Shown: one piece after another, positions 8,466 through 19,602 of the stretch | Numbering within the stretch: position 1 is the stretch's first letter | Layout: each line of letters starts with the position of its first letter | NCBI RefSeq assembly: GCF_001512285.1 | Contig: NZ_LNUV01000004.1 | Coordinates: 124,001 to 188,000, forward strand | Length of the DNA stretch: 64,000 bases | Source: Arthrobacter sp. EpRS71 | Lineage (GTDB): Bacteria; Actinomycetota; Actinomycetes; Actinomycetales; Micrococcaceae | Reading direction: 5' to 3' | Notes under the pieces: model-generated | Database searches by the model: none | Seen by the model: only the letters and a program-made list of their open reading frames with translations | Told to the model about the DNA's origin: nothing | Position numbers and translations under genes: made by a program

Positions 8466-8504
8466 AGTGAGATACGATAGTCGTCAATTGACACGTATCT
8501 CACT
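8466..8504 (+). promoter_or_regulatory. 11-bp perfect inverted repeat in the ilvBNC promoter/leader region
   Basis: AGTGAGATACG (8466-8476) and CGTATCTCACT (8494-8504) are perfectly inverted around a 17-nt centre. A candidate -10 box, TACGAT (8473-8478), overlaps the left arm, so the repeat could be an operator, or the right arm could lie at the mRNA start. The TGAGA/TCTCA half-sites recur in the leuC promoter. Confidence 0.55.
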
Positions 8505-8523
8505 TTGAGGGAACACTGAACGC

Positions 8524-8577
8524 ATGATCACATTCGTTACCGTCGGCGTCGTCGTCCTTACCAAGCGCGTGGCTTAG
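8524..8577 (+). CDS. Valine-rich leader peptide of the ilvBNC attenuator
   Basis: A 17-codon open frame encodes [17 protein letters not shown] and stops at TAG 8575. Six of 17 residues are valine, three of them consecutive (GTC GTC GTC), with one Ile and one Leu. A GAGGGA ribosome-binding site lies 12 nt upstream. It is followed by mutually exclusive hairpins and a Rho-independent terminator before ilvB, the layout of a transcription attenuator that senses charged tRNA-Val. A comparable leader is known for Corynebacterium glutamicum ilvBNC. Confidence 0.85.
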   Translation: MITFVTVGVVVLTKRVA

Positions 8578-8644
8578 CCCGACTGGTAACGAACCGTCAC
8601 GCGCAAACCCCTCGAAGAGCCGGAAGGCTGAGGGGTTTTTTTAT
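8536..8644 (+). promoter_or_regulatory. Attenuator hairpins and terminator ahead of ilvB
   Basis: Hairpin A pairs 8536-8546 (the valine codons) with 8579-8590, 11 bp with one bulged T. Hairpin B pairs 8565-8573 with 8596-8604 and cannot coexist with A. The terminator pairs 8605-8613 with 8630-8638, has an inner AGCC/GGCT stem with a GGAA tetraloop, and ends in a seven-T run. A ribosome stalled on the valine codons would block A and favour B. How B or another pairing prevents the terminator is not obvious; GAGGG at the leader ribosome-binding site could pair with the terminator 5' arm. Confidence 0.8.
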
Positions 8645-8692
8645 TCCCCGAAGCAAGACCCATCTAATGAAGATCCACTAAGGAAGAGTCCG

Positions 8693-10597
<1,905 letters not shown>

Positions 10598-10599
10598 GC

Positions 10600-12214
<1,615 letters not shown>

Positions 12215-12245
12215 TCCTTCGGTGCCGGCCTAACGGCTGCGCACT

Positions 12246-12284
12246 ACGACGCCCGTCCGGTCATCACAGCCGGGCGGGCGTCGT
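12246..12284 (+). terminator. Hairpin after ilvC
   Basis: A 15-pair stem, 12246-12260 with 12270-12284 (one wobble), encloses a 9-nt loop. It is GC-rich but lacks a T run. Confidence 0.55.
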
Positions 12285-12301
12285 CGCATATCAACCGCCA
12301 T

Positions 12302-12508
12302 TTCTCCAGCGATTTGCACAGTCTTCTCCAGCGACTTGCACAATCGCGTGGGCTGTGAACTTCTTCACAACCACTGCCGGTGTGGCCGTAACATCCCTCC
12401 CCGGCACAGGAATCCCCGCCCGGATTCGATATTCTGGGCTGGTCCCGGCGCCGTGCCCCGGGCCACGCATCCGCTCCTTGTCCAGTTCTGTCCAAAGTTG
12501 TCCAAAGT
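12302..12508 (+). promoter_or_regulatory. Repeat-rich control region upstream of serA
   Basis: The ilvC-serA interval holds three repeat sets. TTCTCCAGCGAYTTGCACA occurs at 12302-12320 and 12324-12342 (22-bp period). The inverted repeat TGTGAA/TTCACA lies at 12354-12369. TGTCCA occurs three times at exact 10-bp spacing (12479, 12489, 12499), ending just upstream of the serA start. Candidate -10 boxes are TAACAT (12389) and TATTCT (12430). The set suggests binding of one or more regulators, not identified. Confidence 0.45.
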
Positions 12509-12521
12509 AAGGTGCCTCCCC

Positions 12522-14117
12522 GTGTCAGCCAGCAAACCCGTCGTCCTCCTCGCCGAGGAACTTTCGCCCGCCACAGTTGAGGCATTGGGCCCGGACTTTG
12601 AAATCCGACAGACCGACGGCGCCGACCGTTCCCAGCTGCTGTCCGCCATTGCCGACGTCGATGCCATTCTGGTCCGCTCGGCTACCCAAGTGGATGCCGA
12701 AGCCATTGCCGCGGCAAAGAACCTCAAGGTGATCGCCCGTGCAGGCGTGGGCTTGGACAACGTGGACATCAAGTCCGCAACCCAGGCCGGTGTCATGGTG
12801 GTGAACGCCCCGACGTCCAACATCGTCTCAGCCGCAGAACTCACGGTTGGGCACATTCTGAGCCTCGCCCGCCACATTCCGCAGGCCAGCTCTGCGTTGA
12901 AGAACGGCGAGTGGAAGCGTTCCAAGTACACCGGAATCGAACTTTTTGAGAAGAAGATCGGCATCATCGGCCTGGGACGCATTGGTGCTTTGGTGGCTGC
13001 ACGCCTCCAGGGTTTCGACGCTCAGATCCTGGCGTACGACCCCTACATCACGTCCGCCCGCGCAGCCCAGCTGGGCGTCAAGCTGGTCACACTGGATGAG
13101 TTGCTGGAAAACTCGGACTTCATCACCATTCACATGCCTAAGACACCTGAAACGGTGGGGATGCTCGGCGCCGATGCTTTCCGCAAGATGAAGGAAACGG
13201 CCTACGTGGTCAACGTGGCCCGCGGTGGCCTCGTGGACGAGGAAGCACTCCACATTGCGCTGAAGGAAGGCCAGATTGCCGGCGCAGGCGTTGACGTCTT
13301 CGTCAAGGAGCCCAGTACGGATCTGCCGTTCTTCGAGTTCGACAACGTCATTGTGACCCCCCACCTGGGTGCATCCACTGACGAAGCGCAGGAGAAGGCA
13401 GGCGTGTCCGTTGCCAAGTCCGTGCGCCTCGCCCTTGCCGGGGAGCTTGTACCGGACGCCGTGAACGTTGCCGGTGGGGTTATCGCTCCGGACGTTCGCC
13501 CGGGTATCCCGCTGATCGAGAAGCTGGGGCGTATCTTCACTGCGCTGACCCACGCATCCTTGACGCAGATCGACGTCGAGGTGGCCGGTGAAATTGCCGC
13601 ACTTGATGTCAAGGTGCTCGAGCTTGCCGCGCTGAAGGGTGTTTTCGCCGATGTGGTCACCGAGCAGGTCTCCTACGTCAATGCTCCCGTGATCGCCGAA
13701 CAGCGTGGGATCAACACCCGCCTCATCACCACCCCGGACGCTGAGGACTACCGTAATGTCCTGACCATCCGTGGTGCGCTCAGCGATGGTTCCCAGATCT
13801 CCGTTGCCGGAACGCTGACGGGTCCCAAGCAGGTTGAAAAGCTTGTAGGGGTCAACGGGTACGACGTCGAGATTCCCATCAGCGAACACCTGGTTGTTGT
13901 GGCTTACGCCGACCGTCCGGGCGTGATTGGCACTATCGGCCACATCCTGGGCATGAACAACATCAACATCGGCGGGATGCAGGTGGCACGCCAGACCGAA
14001 GGCGGCCAGGTTCTGGCGCTCCTGACCATCGACAGTTCCGTTCCGCAGCAGGTGCTGGAAGCCATCAAGGCCGGTATCGGCGCAGAGATGGTCCGTGAAG
14101 TGGACCTGGAGGACTAG
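12522..14117 (+). CDS. serA: D-3-phosphoglycerate dehydrogenase (type I, with ASB and ACT domains)
   Basis: Oxidises 3-phosphoglycerate with NAD, the first step of serine synthesis. 531 residues, the long type I form of actinobacteria. Start GTG 12522 with AAGGTG about 9 nt upstream gives the family N-terminus SASKPVVLLAEELSP. Visible are the NAD motif GLGRIGALVAARLQGF, the catalytic Arg/Glu region (VNVARGGLVDEEAL) and the His loop (VTPHLGASTDEAQEKAG), then the allosteric substrate-binding domain to about residue 450 and a C-terminal ACT domain (VVVAYADRPGVIGTIGHILGMNNINIGGMQV) for serine feedback. It is alone in its transcription unit, between the ilvC hairpin and a strong terminator. Confidence 0.97.
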   Translation: MSASKPVVLLAEELSPATVEALGPDFEIRQTDGADRSQLLSAIADVDAILVRSATQVDAEAIAAAKNLKVIARAGVGLDNVDIKSATQAGVMVVNAPTSNIVSAAELTVGHILSLARHIPQASSALKNGEWKRSKYTGIELFEKKIGIIGLGRIGALVAARLQGFDAQILAYDPYITSARAAQLGVKLVTLDELLENSDFITIHMPKTPETVGMLGADAFRKMKETAYVVNVARGGLVDEEALHIALKEGQIAGAGVDVFVKEPSTDLPFFEFDNVIVTPHLGASTDEAQEKAGVSVAKSVRLALAGELVPDAVNVAGGVIAPDVRPGIPLIEKLGRIFTALTHASLTQIDVEVAGEIAALDVKVLELAALKGVFADVVTEQVSYVNAPVIAEQRGINTRLITTPDAEDYRNVLTIRGALSDGSQISVAGTLTGPKQVEKLVGVNGYDVEIPISEHLVVVAYADRPGVIGTIGHILGMNNINIGGMQVARQTEGGQVLALLTIDSSVPQQVLEAIKAGIGAEMVREVDLED

Positions 14118-14172
14118 CACTGATTCTTATCAGTTAGGTTCGCGTGCCGGCGACACACCTTGGCACGCAGGA

Positions 14173-14240
14173 GTGGCCGGTCTGCTTACAATGGCTGGGT
14201 CCGGGATTCGGACCCGGCAGCAGGCCGGCCACAACTTTTT
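14173..14240 (+). terminator. Two-tier intrinsic terminator of serA
   Basis: A 13-bp outer stem (14173-14185/14220-14232) encloses a second 7-bp hairpin (14197-14203/14209-14215) and is followed by five T at 14236-14240. Confidence 0.8.
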
Positions 14241-14326
14241 GCACACACAGCCCGGTATTCCTCTGTGTCTTTTGAGGAATCACGGTGAATGTGTGCGCGC
14301 CCGCAATCAAGGTCTCAGGGAGCCCA

Positions 14327-17137
14327 ATGAACGCCGTCCAAAGGTTCATCAGAAGCCGTGTGCTGCTGCTGACCGCGGCCATTTTGATCGTCGCCATGTG
14401 CTTATCCGTCCTCGTCCAGAGCCAGTCGCAGGCGGCTCTGAACAGGACAGTGGATGAGAACTCGCGGGGACTCTACGACATCCTGGTCCAGGCCAAGCCT
14501 GATCAGTCACAAGATGGCGACGGCGGTGCATTGATCCAGCCGGAAATCGCCAACGGCCAAGGCGGCATCAGCTTTGAACAGCTTGAGAAGATCCGGACCA
14601 TGGGCCAAACGGCCGTGGCTGCGCCCATCAGCCTGGTCTCCCGTGTCTCGCAGAACCTTGAGGCACCACGCCTCAATGCCATGGACTACCTCGGATACAA
14701 CGCAGGACTCGCCGGCGCAGTAACTGCGGGGGATCCCTCCGCCATGGATTCCAGCAAGTGGCCTGCAGCGGAATCCGTGCTGTCCGATTCCCCCAAGAAG
14801 TACCGTTTGACCGCCTCTGCCACGAGCTCTGACGGCGTGAACCAGCAGACGCTGTTCAAAACCAGTGCTGAAGGTACCTTGGGCAAGGGCCGCCTGATTC
14901 AGGAACAGACTGCGGGCGGGACCAACGTCCGGATCGCCGGCCCTGACGGTGAGACCGGCGTCAAGTTCCCGGCTCCGGCACTGGGCTCGGAGCACAATCT
15001 CTTCAATCTCTCCGTGGCGCTTCCCCTGGCGCCTGAGGTGACAGAATCCGTCGTCGCCGTTGACCCGACCGCTGAGCGGGCGCTGCTGGGCTCCGCAGGA
15101 GATTTCCTTGCGCCGCTGGAGAAGGCTCCTCCGGCAGACGCACGTGACGCCGGCGCCATTGGACGCCATTTCGAAAGCCTCTTCACCACTGGCCTCAGCA
15201 TGGATCAGCTGGAAGAGGGACCGGATTTCCTGGGCGTTAAGCTCAAGTACTGGGCGCCGCTGATGACGCAGTACCAGCAGGCCAAACGTGACGGCCTGCT
15301 GACTGATGATTCCCAAGCTATTCCGCTGATTGTTCGTTCCGGCACTTCCCTTGATCTTCAGTACTCGGTGAAGATCGAGGAACTTGATGCAAGCGGCAAG
15401 GTGGTCAAGGAGGTTGGCACCGCAACACGGTCCTTGGACAAGGACTACCTCCCGTTCGTGTCCAAATCCCCGTTCGCCCTCGAATGGCCGGGATCCACTG
15501 ACCACAGCCAATTGCTGGGCAGCACGGCTTCCTTCAGCCAGGGGCTGTACAACCCGGCCACCTGGAGCACCGCATTTGCTGCGGCTCCGAAGTATCAGGA
15601 CGGCGATGAAGCCGCCAACGGAGCAACGGACAAGAGCGCCACGCCGGGGGACTGGGTAACGGTCAACCGCCTGCCTGAGAAGTCCTCCTTCGGGGCAGCC
15701 GTGGACCAGACGCAACGCAAACCGGTAGACGAGCGTTCCTACCGGGAAGACCTGGAAACGGGCAAGAAGCCGGCTACCCCGCTGCCCATGGTGTACGGAA
15801 CCTTTGACCCTGCTGCAGTGAAGGCTGCTGCCGGGGATGTCAACAAGCTTCCTTTGGGCGGCTACGACCCCACTCCCATGACCCTCAGCAAGGACGCTGA
15901 GGGCAAAGAGGTGGAGGGCACGGAACTGAAGCCGTCCCTCAGCGCTACGGGTCTGGTCAGCCAGTCCGCCGGCGCCATCACCGACTACTACGGTCTGGCA
16001 GCAGCGCGTGGTTACGACAACAACGCCGACGTCATTGACGCCATCCGGGTCAAGGCGTCAGCAAGCGGCAACTGGAAAACGGCACAGCCCGAGGTGGAGA
16101 AACTTGCCACCCAGATCCGCGAGCTCGGTCTTGAAGCCACTGTCGTGGCTGGTTCCGCCCGTGAAGACGCCAACATCTTCGTCCCCGGTTACAGCAAGGA
16201 CGACGCCGGCAAGGAATCGCCGCTGGGCACCGTCCAGCAGTCGTGGGTGCGCCAGGACGCCGCCGATGCCGTGTCCGGCTCCCTCACCGGAACCAACGTC
16301 ACCCTGCTGTTCCTCACGCTTCTTGGCGCCACGCTCCTGACGGGTGCCTCCACCGTGAGCTATATCCGTCAGCGCAGGAGTGAAGCCGGAATCCTCCGCG
16401 CCATGGGTTGGACACAGAAACGCATCCGGTCCTGGGTCCTGGAAGAGTTCGCCGTGGGTGCCGCAGCCCTCGCAGCAGCAGGAATCATCCTCAGCTTGCT
16501 GAGCTGGAACATAGCCACCGTGATCGTCTCGGTGACCATGCTTGTCATCTACAGCGGTGCTGCATTGCTGGCAGCCCAGCAGCTGCGCCACCGCGTGGTG
16601 ATTGACCAGGAACCGCAGCACGACGAGCGCCTGGTGACTGTCGACTCGCCTCTGACTTTCGCCAACAGGCAACTGACCACCAACCGCTTCAACTCGATCT
16701 CCCTGGCAGTGGCGGTGGGTGTGTTCGGAGCAGCGGTGGGTGCCCTCATTGCGCTCCTGATCGACATTCCCCGGGCAGCCGGCGCCAGTGCCTTGAGCGG
16801 TCTTGCCGCGGCAAGCATCGCCTTGCCAAGCGTCATCCTCGCCGTCTTCGGTGTGGTGGTTGGCCTGCTCCTGACTTTGGTCACCGGCCGTTTCGAACTC
16901 CATGCCAAACGGGAGTACCTCGGTACTTTGCGTGCCATGGGATGGAACCCGGACATGCTGGGCCAGGTCCGCTTCTTTGAAAACGCACTTGTGGGCACGG
17001 TGGCACTTCCCCTGGGTGTCCTCGGTGCCTTGGGACTGGGCTTGCTCCTGGCTCCCTACGCGGCCCTCTGGGCCGGTTTGGCTGGCCTGTTGGCCGTTAT
17101 TTGCTGGATTCCGATTGCAACGAAAGTAGTCAAATGA
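14327..17137 (+). CDS. FtsX-like ABC transporter permease with a large extracellular domain
   Basis: 936-residue membrane protein of the MacB/FtsX (type VII) exporter superfamily. One transmembrane helix lies at residues about 10-32 (VLLLTAAILIVAMCLSVLV). A very long external region follows to about residue 650. After it comes an FtsX core with several helices (LLFLTLLGATLLTGASTVSYIRQRRSEAGILRAMGWTQKRIRSWVLEEF), and a second FtsX-like unit sits near the C-terminus (EYLGTLRAMGWNPDMLGQVRFFENALVGTVALPLGVLG). ATG 14327 has AGGGAG upstream; GTG 14285 with GAGGA is an in-frame alternative. The stop overlaps the start of the ATPase gene. The substrate is unknown; relatives export peptides or lipids or act as envelope mechanotransducers. 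Confidence 0.88.
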   Translation: MNAVQRFIRSRVLLLTAAILIVAMCLSVLVQSQSQAALNRTVDENSRGLYDILVQAKPDQSQDGDGGALIQPEIANGQGGISFEQLEKIRTMGQTAVAAPISLVSRVSQNLEAPRLNAMDYLGYNAGLAGAVTAGDPSAMDSSKWPAAESVLSDSPKKYRLTASATSSDGVNQQTLFKTSAEGTLGKGRLIQEQTAGGTNVRIAGPDGETGVKFPAPALGSEHNLFNLSVALPLAPEVTESVVAVDPTAERALLGSAGDFLAPLEKAPPADARDAGAIGRHFESLFTTGLSMDQLEEGPDFLGVKLKYWAPLMTQYQQAKRDGLLTDDSQAIPLIVRSGTSLDLQYSVKIEELDASGKVVKEVGTATRSLDKDYLPFVSKSPFALEWPGSTDHSQLLGSTASFSQGLYNPATWSTAFAAAPKYQDGDEAANGATDKSATPGDWVTVNRLPEKSSFGAAVDQTQRKPVDERSYREDLETGKKPATPLPMVYGTFDPAAVKAAAGDVNKLPLGGYDPTPMTLSKDAEGKEVEGTELKPSLSATGLVSQSAGAITDYYGLAAARGYDNNADVIDAIRVKASASGNWKTAQPEVEKLATQIRELGLEATVVAGSAREDANIFVPGYSKDDAGKESPLGTVQQSWVRQDAADAVSGSLTGTNVTLLFLTLLGATLLTGASTVSYIRQRRSEAGILRAMGWTQKRIRSWVLEEFAVGAAALAAAGIILSLLSWNIATVIVSVTMLVIYSGAALLAAQQLRHRVVIDQEPQHDERLVTVDSPLTFANRQLTTNRFNSISLAVAVGVFGAAVGALIALLIDIPRAAGASALSGLAAASIALPSVILAVFGVVVGLLLTLVTGRFELHAKREYLGTLRAMGWNPDMLGQVRFFENALVGTVALPLGVLGALGLGLLLAPYAALWAGLAGLLAVICWIPIATKVVK

Positions 17138-17889
17138 CTGACAAACTCAACCCCGAGCCGACGGCCACCCCGGAGTCCGCGGAAGAGTCCTTGCAGACCC
17201 GAGCCAACACCATTGTCAGGGCTGCCGATCACGCAACCCCGTTGGAGCTGAGCCGTGTCACCATCCACTACGGTGGCGATAAGGGCGGTGCCGAAGAAGT
17301 CGATGTGGTGGATGACTTCAACCTCACCCTCCACTCAGGTGAGATGCACTGTATCGCTGGTCGAAGCGGCTCCGGTAAGACCAGCATCCTGACGGTAAGT
17401 GCCGGGCTGACACTCCCGACGTCGGGCAAGGTCCTCTGGGAGGGCCAGCCCCTGGACAGCATGGGCGACGACGAGATCGCGGACCGCCGCCGGGCACTGA
17501 TCGGTTACGTGGACCAGGGCGGGGCCTTGATCGACGGCATGAGCGCGCTGGAAAACGTCCTGCTCCCCGCTGTGCCGGATGGCGAAGTGGAACAGCGCAC
17601 CGAGATGGCCAAGGACCTCTTGGACCTGGTGGGACTCGGGCGGCGCATGCGTCATCGCCCTGCGCAGCTTTCCGGTGGTGAACGGCAGCGCGTAGCTATT
17701 GCCCGTGCCCTGATCCTGGGAACCCGCGTCTTGGTGGTGGATGAGCCCACGGCCAGCCTCGACCGTGCGGCAGCCAACCGGATCATCGGCATTCTGAAGG
17801 ACACCACCAGCGATGGCATTGCCGTGCTGGTTGCCTCCCACGACCACGAGCTGGTGCGGCTCAGCGATACGCTGACCGAACTTAACTAA
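17134..17889 (+). CDS. ABC transporter ATP-binding protein (LolD/MacB type)
   Basis: 251-residue ATPase that would energise the preceding permease; the genes share an ATGA overlap, so they are translationally coupled. Walker A GRSGSGKTSIL, Q-loop YVDQGG, signature LSGGERQRVAIARAL, Walker B VLVVDEPTASLD and the H-loop SHDHE are all present. The N-terminal 40 residues are a polar extension before the nucleotide-binding domain. I start at ATG 17134, not upstream, because of the overlap. Confidence 0.95.
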   Translation: MTDKLNPEPTATPESAEESLQTRANTIVRAADHATPLELSRVTIHYGGDKGGAEEVDVVDDFNLTLHSGEMHCIAGRSGSGKTSILTVSAGLTLPTSGKVLWEGQPLDSMGDDEIADRRRALIGYVDQGGALIDGMSALENVLLPAVPDGEVEQRTEMAKDLLDLVGLGRRMRHRPAQLSGGERQRVAIARALILGTRVLVVDEPTASLDRAAANRIIGILKDTTSDGIAVLVASHDHELVRLSDTLTELN

Positions 17890-17912
17890 AGCTATTTCAT
17901 CCCAAAAAAAGG

Positions 17913-17918
17913 TAACTT
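17913..17918 (+). promoter_or_regulatory. -10 box (TAACTT) of leaderless metG
   Basis: TAACTT is followed by 6 nt and GTG 17925. The only purine-rich stretch (AAAGG) lies upstream of the -10 and would not be transcribed from this promoter. Confidence 0.55.
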
Positions 17919-17924
17919 CTTAGA

Positions 17925-19484
17925 GTGACGTCTCCAGAGAAATCCCCGTTCTACATCACCACCGCAATCAGCTACCCCAATGGCGTGCCGCACATCGGCC
18001 ACGCTTATGAGGTCATTGCGACTGATGCCATGGCACGCTTCAAGCGCCTTGATGGCCATGAAGTGTTCTTCATGACAGGAACGGACGAGCACGGACTCAA
18101 GATGCAGCAGTCAGCCGAGAAGGAAGGCATCACTGCCAAGCAGCTCGCTGACCGCAACTCGGCAGCCTTCAAGCAGATGAGCCAGGACTTGGGGATCTCC
18201 CATGACCGCTTCATCCGCACTACGGACCAGGACCACTACGCCGCTTCCCAGGCCATCTGGAAGAAGATGGAAGCCAACGGCGATATCTACCTGTCCAAAT
18301 ACGAGGGCTGGTACTCCGTCCGCGACGAGGCATACTACGTCGAGGACGACACCGTGGTGAAGGACGACGGGCTTCGCTACTCCAAGGAGACGGACACCCT
18401 GGTCACATGGACTGCCGAGGAGAGCTACTTCTTCCGGCTCTCCAACTATCAGGAGAAGCTCCTCGCTCTGTATGAGGAATACCCCGAGTTCGGTGCGCCC
18501 CAATCCCGCTTCAATGAGGTCATCAGCTTCGTGCGTCGTGGTCTGGAGGACCTGTCCATTAGCCGCACCACCTTCGACTGGGGCGTTCCCGTCCCGGGCG
18601 ATGAGAAGCACGTTATGTATGTCTGGGTTGATGCCCTGACCAACTACCTGACCGGTGTGGGGTATCCGAATATCGACTCGGAATCCTTCAAGAAATTCTG
18701 GCCGGCCGACGTCCACGTCATTGGCAAGGACATTTCCCGCTTCCATGCGATTTATTGGCCGGCGTTCCTGATGAGTGCAGGCCTTGAGCTGCCCAAGCGC
18801 GTCATGATCCACGGCTTCCTCACCAACAACGGCGTGAAGATGTCCAAGTCATTGGGCAACGTGGTGGCTCCGCAGGACTTCGTGGCACAGTACGGCCTGG
18901 ATCAGTGCCGCTACTTCTTCCTCCGCGAAGTTCCCTTTGGTGCGGATGGCAACTATAACCATGAAGCAATCGTGGGCCGCATGAACTCGGATCTGGCCAA
19001 CAACTTCGGTAACCTGGCCCAGCGTTCGCTGTCCATGGTGGCGAAGAACTGTGAAGGCAAGGTCCCGGTTCCCGGAACCTTTACCGCCGAGGACAACGCT
19101 TTGTTGGCGCAAGCCGGCCAGCTGCTGGAAACTGCCCGCGCGGCGTTCGACAAGCAGGAGTTCAGCAGGGCCTTGGAAGCCATCTGGACTGTCCTCGGCG
19201 ACACCAACGCGTATTTCGCTGAACAAGCTCCGTGGGTACTTCGCAAGACGGACCTCGACCGCATGAACACGGTCCTTTACGTCACCTTGGAGGTTGTCCG
19301 GATCGTGGCGATCCTCGCGCAGCCGGTCATGCCGTCGTCGTCGGCCAAGTTCCTTGAGGTGCTCGGCCAGCCGGAGGGTGAGGCCCGCCAGTTCGCCGCA
19401 ATCGCGACGCCTTTGGTCGCGGGGACAGAGCTGCCGGCACCTGCACCTGTCTTCCCGCGGTACGAAGACCCCGCCGAGGCATAA
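17925..19484 (+). CDS. metG: Methionyl-tRNA synthetase
   Basis: Class I aminoacyl-tRNA synthetase charging tRNA-Met. 519 residues, the short form without a C-terminal tRNA-binding domain. HIGH is at PHIGHAYE near residue 25, and KMSKS is exact ([11 protein letters not shown]) near residue 306. The connective region ([15 protein letters not shown]) lacks the zinc cysteines of the E. coli type. The anticodon-binding helical domain follows ([25 protein letters not shown]). GTG 17925 is supported by leaderless spacing. It lies 35 bp after an ABC ATPase gene and ends before a very strong hairpin shared with the convergent permease gene. Confidence 0.97.
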   Translation: MTSPEKSPFYITTAISYPNGVPHIGHAYEVIATDAMARFKRLDGHEVFFMTGTDEHGLKMQQSAEKEGITAKQLADRNSAAFKQMSQDLGISHDRFIRTTDQDHYAASQAIWKKMEANGDIYLSKYEGWYSVRDEAYYVEDDTVVKDDGLRYSKETDTLVTWTAEESYFFRLSNYQEKLLALYEEYPEFGAPQSRFNEVISFVRRGLEDLSISRTTFDWGVPVPGDEKHVMYVWVDALTNYLTGVGYPNIDSESFKKFWPADVHVIGKDISRFHAIYWPAFLMSAGLELPKRVMIHGFLTNNGVKMSKSLGNVVAPQDFVAQYGLDQCRYFFLREVPFGADGNYNHEAIVGRMNSDLANNFGNLAQRSLSMVAKNCEGKVPVPGTFTAEDNALLAQAGQLLETARAAFDKQEFSRALEAIWTVLGDTNAYFAEQAPWVLRKTDLDRMNTVLYVTLEVVRIVAILAQPVMPSSSAKFLEVLGQPEGEARQFAAIATPLVAGTELPAPAPVFPRYEDPAEA

Positions 19485-19512
19485 ACCTTCTCTCACATCA
19501 CAGCCGTCAACA

Positions 19513-19567
19513 AGAAACGCTCTCTCACTTCCTTCCGGTCTATCCGGGGAAGTGAGAGAGCGTTTCT
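19513..19567 (+). terminator. Bidirectional terminator between metG and the convergent ABC permease gene
   Basis: The arms 19513-19532 and 19548-19567 are perfectly complementary over 20 bp; the loop can form a further CCGG/CCGG stem. It is followed by GTTTTA. The left arm contains CGCTCTCTCACTTCC, which recurs in related form at 27365-27560. Confidence 0.85.
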
Positions 19568-19602
19568 GTTTTAGGGTGATTAGCTGATAGAGCGTCGGGG
19601 GC

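Noticed and set aside
8488-8493. TTGACA as the ilvBNC -35
   Set aside because: The matching -10 position (about 8511) reads GAACAC and overlaps the leader ribosome-binding site; it also lies in the centre of the inverted repeat.
12828-14120. 430-codon open frame antisense to serA
   Set aside because: It is the mirror of high-GC codon bias in serA; no domain, no ribosome-binding site, and serA is complete.
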